From: Pigoraptor vietnamica
Taxonomy: Eukaryota > Opisthokonta > Filasterea
Length of the DNA stretch: 11,117 bases
Reading direction: 5' to 3'
NCBI GenBank assembly: GCA_943704525.1
Contig: CALSCQ010001751.1
Coordinates: 1-11,117 of the forward strand
Shown here: one piece after another, positions 1-11,117 of the stretch
Layout: the number at the start of each line of letters is the position of its first letter
Numbering within the stretch: the stretch's first letter is position 1
The notes under the pieces: model-generated
Told to the model about the DNA's origin: nothing
Database searches by the model: none
The model's input: only the letters and a program-made list of their open reading frames with translations
Made by a program: the position numbers and the translations under genes

Positions 1-117
<117 letters not shown>

Positions 118-198
118 AGTGCGTGCGTGTGTCGATGTGTGCCATGAAATACTTGTATTTGATTCGTACGCACTCGCTCACCGTGCCATCGCCGGCAG

Positions 199-6835
<6,637 letters not shown>

Positions 6836-7115
6836 GCGGCAGCGCTGAGTGCGGAGGAAATACAACTTTTTGTCCAGACACAAAACCATGACATCATGCT
6901 TGCACATTCCGTGACTCACGCCACACAGCACAACACACATTGACGACGACACACACACACACACACGCACACACATACACACACACACACACACACACAG
7001 GCCGTGTCACAATAAAATACAAGCGGAATGCGCATTCCCATGACGCTCACAGACCCACGATATGAGAATTCGCAGTTGACGAGATTCAGCAAAGGAAACG
7101 AGACTTTCACCCACC
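6836..7115 (+). other. Intergenic space between receptor kinase and DUF4326 gene
   Basis: 280 nt containing the likely 3' UTR of the receptor gene, a (CA)n tract at 6949-6999, an AATAAA at 7011-7016, and the presumed promoter and 5' UTR of the next gene. No convincing TATA box or other promoter motif is visible. No ORF of note. Confidence 0.7.
7011..7016 (+). promoter_or_regulatory. Candidate polyadenylation signal AATAAA for gene 1
   Basis: The canonical hexamer lies 176 nt after the TGA and just beyond a CA tract. It could instead be part of an AT-rich core element about 100 nt upstream of the DUF4326 start codon. The hexamer alone does not settle which. Confidence 0.5.
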
Positions 7116-7676
7116 ATGCGCGTCGTCGACGTCCACAAGCAGTCGCTACAGGCGGCCGGCTACCCGAGCTTCGCGGCGTGGGCTGCGGCCGGGCCGCTCC
7201 ACGTGTACATCGGGCGGTCGTTGGAGCATTACGTGCCGGGCACGAAGGCGAGCGTGTTTCAGAACCCCTTTCACGTCAAAAAGTACGGCCGCGAGGGGTG
7301 TCTGCGCGAGTATGAGCGGCACCTGCGGTCGCGCCAGGATCTGCTCGCCGCCCTCGACGCACTGCCGGAGAACGCCGTACTCGGCTGCTGGTGCCACCCG
7401 GAGCCCTGTCATGGGGACGTGCTCGTGCGCGTCAGGGCCGAGAGGGCGGCGCAGCGGGCGCGCGAGGCTCACGCTGCGCAGAGCATCATAGGGTCCGACC
7501 CAAGCGTCTCTGCTACCAAAGAAGCGCCGCCCCAAGCACCTCCCACCGCGCCTCCGCCGTGGCCAACACCAAGCCCACCACTCGCACAAGCGCCCGCAAA
7601 GCCAGCCGCGCCGTCGTACGCGAGCGCCGCGGCCAAGGCGTCACGTGCCACCGGGACGCGCAAGTCGACCTCATGA
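7116..7676 (+). CDS. DUF4326 domain protein with Pro/Ala-rich tail
   Basis: Intronless, 186 residues, start in good context (CACCCACC before ATG). Residues 26-105 fit DUF4326: HVYIGR (29-34), QNPF (49-52), KYGRE (56-60), a helix ending EYERHL, and the closing block GCWCHPEPCHGD (90-101), where three Cys plus His could bind a metal or form an active site. The function of this family is not established; it occurs in bacteria, phages and scattered protists. The domain is complete. The tail (about 106-186) is Arg/Ala-rich, then Pro/Ala-rich, low-complexity and probably disordered. The lack of introns contrasts with the intron-dense neighbours and would be consistent with acquisition by transfer or retroposition, though GC content is similar. 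No functional link to the kinases is visible beyond proximity. Confidence 0.88.
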   Translation: MRVVDVHKQSLQAAGYPSFAAWAAAGPLHVYIGRSLEHYVPGTKASVFQNPFHVKKYGREGCLREYERHLRSRQDLLAALDALPENAVLGCWCHPEPCHGDVLVRVRAERAAQRAREAHAAQSIIGSDPSVSATKEAPPQAPPTAPPPWPTPSPPLAQAPAKPAAPSYASAAAKASRATGTRKSTS

Positions 7677-7824
7677 GGATTTGGCGACTATAATCGGCTT
7701 TTCTTACGGGCGCCCCTAAGGGCAGGAGACTCAGACGGCACGCGTAGGTGTGTGTGCGAGTCAATGTGCGCGTCGCCCGCACTGTATCATACATATATTA
7801 TGGACAGGCGCGTGGGGCGATGCG

Positions 7825-7830
7825 AATAAA
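7825..7830 (+). promoter_or_regulatory. Candidate polyadenylation signal AATAAA for the DUF4326 gene
   Basis: A canonical hexamer 149 nt past the TGA of the DUF4326 gene, the only one in the 3' flank on this strand. Confidence 0.5.
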
Positions 7831-7863
7831 TAGCCACGCGTACACGAGCAACTGGTGCCGCAT

Positions 7864-7927
7864 ACCCCGCGTCCTTGCTACTTCGTTGATGGCGAAGAGG
7901 TTACTGGTTCAGTCCCAGTGGGGGGTA
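7864..7927 (+). other. tRNA-like element lacking a D arm
   Basis: Three stems lie in exact tRNA order and spacing. Acceptor: ACCCCGC (7864-7870) with GGGGGGT (7920-7926), one G-G mismatch, then A. Anticodon-like arm: CTTCG and CGAAG around the 7-nt loop TTGATGG (7881-7897), which would put GAT at the anticodon. Then a 5-nt variable region AGGTT. T arm: ACTGG and CCAGT around TTCAGTC (7903-7919). In place of a D arm there is only a 10-nt linker, and the T loop has G where position 58 is normally A. No A box is visible; a T5 run follows about 49 nt later. It could be a tRNA pseudogene, a mitochondrial-type insertion, a tRNA-derived element, or coincidence. Confidence 0.35.
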
Positions 7928-7998
7928 CATGACCAGCGGCGTCGCATCGAGAGCGAGCGTGTCCCTTGCATTTCCTTTTTCCCGCCACATGGCGCGCT

Positions 7999-8390
7999 TC
8001 AGTCCGCGTCATCGACACGCCCAATCGGCTCAAACTGCGGATGTGCGGCCGTCCGCAGCGCCTCCTCTTCCATGTCCGTGCCCGCGCCAATGGGACGCAT
8101 CGCCCCAATCTCCCCTATCTGCGCCTCGTCATCGTCTGCAACGTCGCCGCCCACGTGCAGCAGTGCCTCGCTATCTCGCCGCCGCGAGTTCCTCGCAGCA
8201 TCACTCGTCCGAGTGACGGCCACGACGACCTGCACCTCCTTGGGGCTGTCGGACGAAATGGCGGACGGCAACGCCGGCGATATGAGGGCGGCCTTCTTGC
8301 TGGCGGCCTCCGTGTCCTTGACGCGCGCTGCCTCTGCGTCCTTCGCAATGAGCGCCTCCTTCGCCGCAATGCGCTCGATAAGCTTGACGC
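7999..8390 (-). other. C-terminal cytoplasmic tail of gene 3
   Basis: About 140 residues after the kinase. The first part is Ala/Lys/Glu-rich with a clear helical, possibly coiled-coil pattern (ELARVKLIERIAAKEALIAKDAE). The second is Ser/Arg-rich then acidic (DVADDDEA, TDMEEEAL) and ends in GRVDDAD. No known domain recognised. It is longer than and unrelated in detail to the tail of gene 1, so downstream partners may differ. Confidence 0.75.
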
Positions 8391-9951
8391 GCGCAAGCTC
8401 GAAGATGGCGGGGTCAAAAGTCTCGTACGGGAGCATCTGCATCATGTCGGCGATGTCGTCGAACGAGGGGCGTGCGAGGGGGGACGCGTTGAGGCACTTG
8501 CGGACGATCGTCTTGAAGCTCTCGTCGCAGCCCGCGAGAATGCTCGGCCGCAGCCCACGCGCAATGTTGACCACGAGGCGACCGAGCGACTTTGGGTCTG
8601 ACGTCACCTTGTGCTCCGAGTAGGGAAGGGCGCGGTTGAGCAGCTCGGTCATGACAATACCTGCGACAGGGACAACCGTGAGTACGAATATGAAGGGGAT
8701 ATGTACGCACACGGGCCAATGATTACGGAAGAAAGCCCGACGCCCCACAGAAAGCGATGCAGACACAGACAGTAGGCGCACACGCACCGAACGAGTACAC
8801 GTCGCTCTTGGTCGTCGCCTGTCCCGTCTCAACAAGCAGCTCCGGCGGCATCCATAGGATAGTCCCGCGGGGGCCGTTCATCATGCGCGTCGTGTCCGTT
8901 TGGAGGCTCGCGAGGCCAAAGTCCGCGATCTGGCGCAGGGAATGGCCCCGTGAGAGACGCACACACAATGCTGCACGAAGCAGGGCGACATGCGCGCTAT
9001 GATGGCACTCTCGACAGGATACAGGAAAGAAGTGGGCGGGCCGGGGAGGACCGACAGGGCAGCGCATTGGGTGTGCGTGTGCGTGTGCGTGCGTGGCGTG
9101 CCCCACCTTGCACTTGTAGCTGCCACCTTCGCAGAGCAGATTGGCGCTCTTGATGTCGAGATGAAGCTGGCGCAAGATGTTAAGTTAATCACAGTTTCGC
9201 ATGCGCACATTAATAAGTTGCGAGTGCACGACAACGCCAACTCAGCCACCTCAGACGTGCGTCCCCTACGACCAACAAACACACGCACGCCCCCCTGCAA
9301 GTCACACGCACACCAGCACGCATGGCAGCACGCACGTCCGCACGCACGTCCGCACGCGCGCCCACTCACAATGGGGGGCTTTGAGGCGTGAAGGAATTGC
9401 ATGCCGCGACAGGCGTCGAGGAGAATGCCGAGGCAGCGCTCCCACGACAGCGCAAAGTCCGGGTTGCGATAGAGGTCGTAGAGGGACCTGCGCCGCGGGG
9501 CGACCGGGGCACGTTAGCCTCACGCACGCAGCCGTGACGTCATTGCAAAAAAATAAGCGGCAATAGAAATGCGGCCTCTTTGGGACAGAGGGCAGCCGAG
9601 CAACGGAATTGGAGAGCAATCACTCACCCCGCGGACATGTACTCGGTCACAATGCAGAGCTCCTCCATGTTGATGGACGCACCCTGGCGACACAAGGCAC
9701 GATGTCAGCATGCATCGGGGATAGGAAGGCTCCTTGCTGTGGCACACACGCATCACACACATACACACAGACACAGACACAGACACACACACGCACACAC
9801 ACACACACACAGACCGCACGGAGGACATGCGCCCGCAGCACTGACCAGGAACATGACGATGTTCGGGTGGCGCAACTTGGACATTGTCTCAATTTCCTGC
9901 GATTTAACGACGGCACATGTGAGACCGCCGCCCTCAACCCCCAATGCGACA

Positions 9952-10002
<51 letters not shown>

Positions 10003-10994
10003 AACGCAGCACGTGCCTTGAGGAAGTTGGCCATTGCCTTCTTGATCTTCGCCTTCTCCTTCGCCACTTCCTTCGGGTCCTTCTTCTGCGTCGCCACGAG
10101 CACGTTGTCCAGCGCCTTCGCGGCCATCGCCTCCCCCGCGCGGTCCAAGATCGTGCGCCGCGACTTCTTCGACGACGACGGCGCAGTCTTCTTGCTACCC
10201 TCCTCATTACCACCCCCTTCCCCCGGGTTGGTGTTGTTGTTCGGCGCGAGGTTGCCCGCGCTCTTGTTCTGTCGCCGCGAGGACGTGTCTAGCGTGCTGC
10301 GGGAGGAGAGCTTTGGGTCGTCGTCGTACTCCATCTGCCGAAGCCGCTCAAACTTCTCAAGCGCGCGACCGCCAATGTCGAAAGCGCCCACGCGGAGTGT
10401 CTTGACGGCGACCTCCGAGCCGCGGTACTGCGGTTTAAATATGGGGTGCAATGAGACACGGACATCGGCACTGACATGGAGGGATAGTGCGTCGGATATC
10501 GTCGGTACAGTAATAAGTGACAATGAGAGGCAGGGAGAGAAACGGGACTGAGCACGCCGTACAGGGGAAAGCAAGAGCTGGCTGAACACGCCGTACAGGG
10601 CAAGAGCTGGCTGAACACGCCGTACAGGGGGGAAAGCAAGAGCTGACTGAACACGCCGTACAGGGGGAAAGCAAGAGCTGACTGGCACCCACCACGCACA
10701 GGAAGACCTTGCCGTAGCCGCCCTGCACGCGGGGGCAACGGAAGAGTTGTCCTCAGCTTGAGTGTCGCACAACACTCGCAGCGCACATGCAACAGCGACG
10801 CAAGCGCACCTCGCCAAGCTGGGAGAGGAACTCGAGCTCTGTAAACTGGATGATCCAATTTTTGGAGCTGCGTTCAATCTGGCGGCTCTTGATGCGAAAA
10901 ACGACAAAGGCAGTCGTCAGCACAACCGCACTCACAGAGAGCACGACGGGCAGCGCAACCTTCAGCGCCGTGTTACTGTCGGACGACGAGGGAT
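7999..10994 (-). CDS. Second receptor-like TKL protein kinase, paralog of gene 1 (5' partial)
   Basis: Exons in transcript order: 10994-10810, 10722-10693, 10427-10017, 9896-9846, 9683-9628, 9487-9370, 9166-9107, 8929-8788 and 8660-7999 (TGA at 8001-7999). Phases match throughout, giving 571 residues. Order: Ser-rich stalk, transmembrane helix (13-33), basic segment RIKSRQIERSSKNW, kinase (about 52-425), long tail (432-571). Seven of the eight introns fully in the window are GT-AG; the one after the 10427-10017 exon is read as GC-AG (AAG|GCACGT), with TTG|GTTTTT at 10002 as an in-phase but poor alternative that adds five residues. Blocks such as HPNIVMF, the GASIN-EELCIVTEYMS region, PPILHLDIKSANLL and GPRGTIL are identical or nearly so to gene 1. 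The ectodomain is off the right edge, so whether it also carries BMP and kelch domains is unknown. Confidence 0.88.
9742..9812. repeat. (CA)n microsatellite in gene 3 intron 9845-9684
   Basis: CA dinucleotides with ACAGAC interruptions on the plus strand, hence GT/TG in the transcript. Intronic and non-coding. Confidence 0.95.
9953..10000. repeat. A48 homopolymer (T48 in the transcript sense) in gene 3 intron
   Basis: 48 consecutive A on the plus strand. In transcript orientation the U tract begins 16 nt after the proposed GC donor and lies in a 120-nt intron. Homopolymers this long are prone to length error in assembly. It is not followed by transposon-like sequence, so I do not read it as a retroelement tail. 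Confidence 0.95.
10548..10681 (-). repeat. Tandem array of four 29-36 bp units in gene 3 intron 10692-10428
   Basis: Plus-strand units start at 10548, 10582, 10611 and 10647 and each carries the core CACGCCGTACAGGG followed by GCAAGAGCTG or a shortened form; unit 2 lacks the GGAAAG segment. In transcript sense each unit presents a pyrimidine-rich stretch (CTCTTGCTTTCCCC) followed by GTGTTCAG, resembling a 3' splice site. Non-coding. Confidence 0.92.
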
Positions 10995-11094
10995 CTGTGG
11001 GGAGTTTGCACGAAACGCGTCAGCGAGTGAACTACCGGAAGCACTAGTTCTCGCACATGCCCATGCATATGCTGCAATGGGAGGACAAGAAAGA

Positions 11095-11117
11095 GGGGGG
11101 GGGGGGGGGGGGGGGGG
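11095..11117. repeat. G homopolymer at the right edge
   Basis: 23 or more G at the window end, inside the intron upstream of the gene 3 transmembrane exon (10995 onward). Bases 10995-11094 show only intron sequence ending in a CCCCACAG acceptor for the exon. A second AG (CATTGCAG) further upstream could mark a tiny extra exon, but nothing supports one. Confidence 0.9.

Larger units (their letters stand above)
7677..7998. other. Intergenic space between convergent genes 2 and 3
   Basis: 322 nt between two stop codons. It contains an AATAAA on the plus strand at 7825-7830, a tRNA-like fold at 7864-7927, a small GCCC/GGGC stem near 7713-7724 and a T5 run at 7976-7980. No canonical AATAAA for gene 3 is seen on the minus strand; AATATA near 7795-7800 is a weak candidate. 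Confidence 0.7.
8400..10864 (-). other. TKL-type kinase domain of gene 3
   Basis: Glycine loop GEGGYGKVF, ATP lysine in EVAVK (K81), helix C EIETMSKL, catalytic loop HLDIKSANLL (D288, K290, N293), DFG (307-309), WMPPE (A of APE replaced by P), SDVYSFG, RPSF (415-418). Fully equipped for catalysis, non-RD. Between beta3 and helix C lies an insert of about 125 residues, rich in Asn, Gly, Ser, Lys and Glu (for example SSSKKSRRTILDRAGEAMAAKA), longer than and not alignable by eye with the one in gene 1 apart from its start (ALDVG versus AFDIG) and its basic end. In this gene the first kinase residues (ELEFLSQLGE) are on the transmembrane exon, not a separate micro-exon. Confidence 0.9.

Noticed and set aside
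9953-10000. Poly(A) tail of a retroposed copy
   Set aside because: No adjacent retroelement or processed gene and no target-site duplication seen. The flanks are exon and intron of gene 3.
10035-10040. GT at CACGTGCTG (minus strand, near 10011) as donor for the gene 3 kinase-insert exon
   Set aside because: It would leave one base over and produce a stop codon at once in the next exon.

Overview
The window comes from the nuclear genome of a GC-rich unicellular eukaryote. The genes are cut by many short introns (about 70-455 nt) with a GTGNGT-type donor and a YAG acceptor, and the introns and flanks are full of GT/CA and TC microsatellites. Receptor-like TKL kinases with large ectodomains fit a free-living protist (amoebozoan, apusomonad, choanoflagellate or similar). 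I cannot fix the lineage from sequence alone. The window starts in a (GT)n tract and ends in a G run, so it may be an assembly piece bounded by simple repeats.

Layout. (1) Plus strand, 199-6835: the last 19 exons of a receptor kinase gene, with the 5' end off the window. The 1072 residues visible join in one frame with matching phases at every junction. They contain, in order, a bacterial-type BMP/PnrA-like substrate-binding domain, six kelch repeats, one transmembrane helix, and a TKL-type protein kinase with a short helical tail. (2) Plus strand, 7116-7676: an intronless 186-residue DUF4326 protein. (3) Minus strand, 10994-7999: the last nine exons of a second receptor kinase (571 residues visible), covering the transmembrane helix, kinase and a long tail. 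Its ectodomain lies beyond the right edge.

Genes 1 and 3 are paralogs pointing at each other, with the DUF4326 gene between them. They share near-identical blocks from the membrane stalk through the kinase, a lysine-rich insert between beta3 and helix C, and an HLD (not HRD) catalytic loop. Intron positions largely correspond, but at several of them the splice junctions have moved by 1-2 nt.

The most notable item is the architecture of gene 1. A periplasmic-type ligand-binding module, known in bacteria for nucleoside or other solute capture, is wired through a kelch propeller and a membrane helix to a cytoplasmic kinase. The introns also hold unusual structure: a duplicated exon end with a second splice donor and a stop codon, a 17-bp minisatellite resembling the adjoining splice donor, a GC-AG intron next to T48, and a tandem array carrying acceptor-like sequence. 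The space between genes 2 and 3 holds a tRNA-like fold without a D arm.
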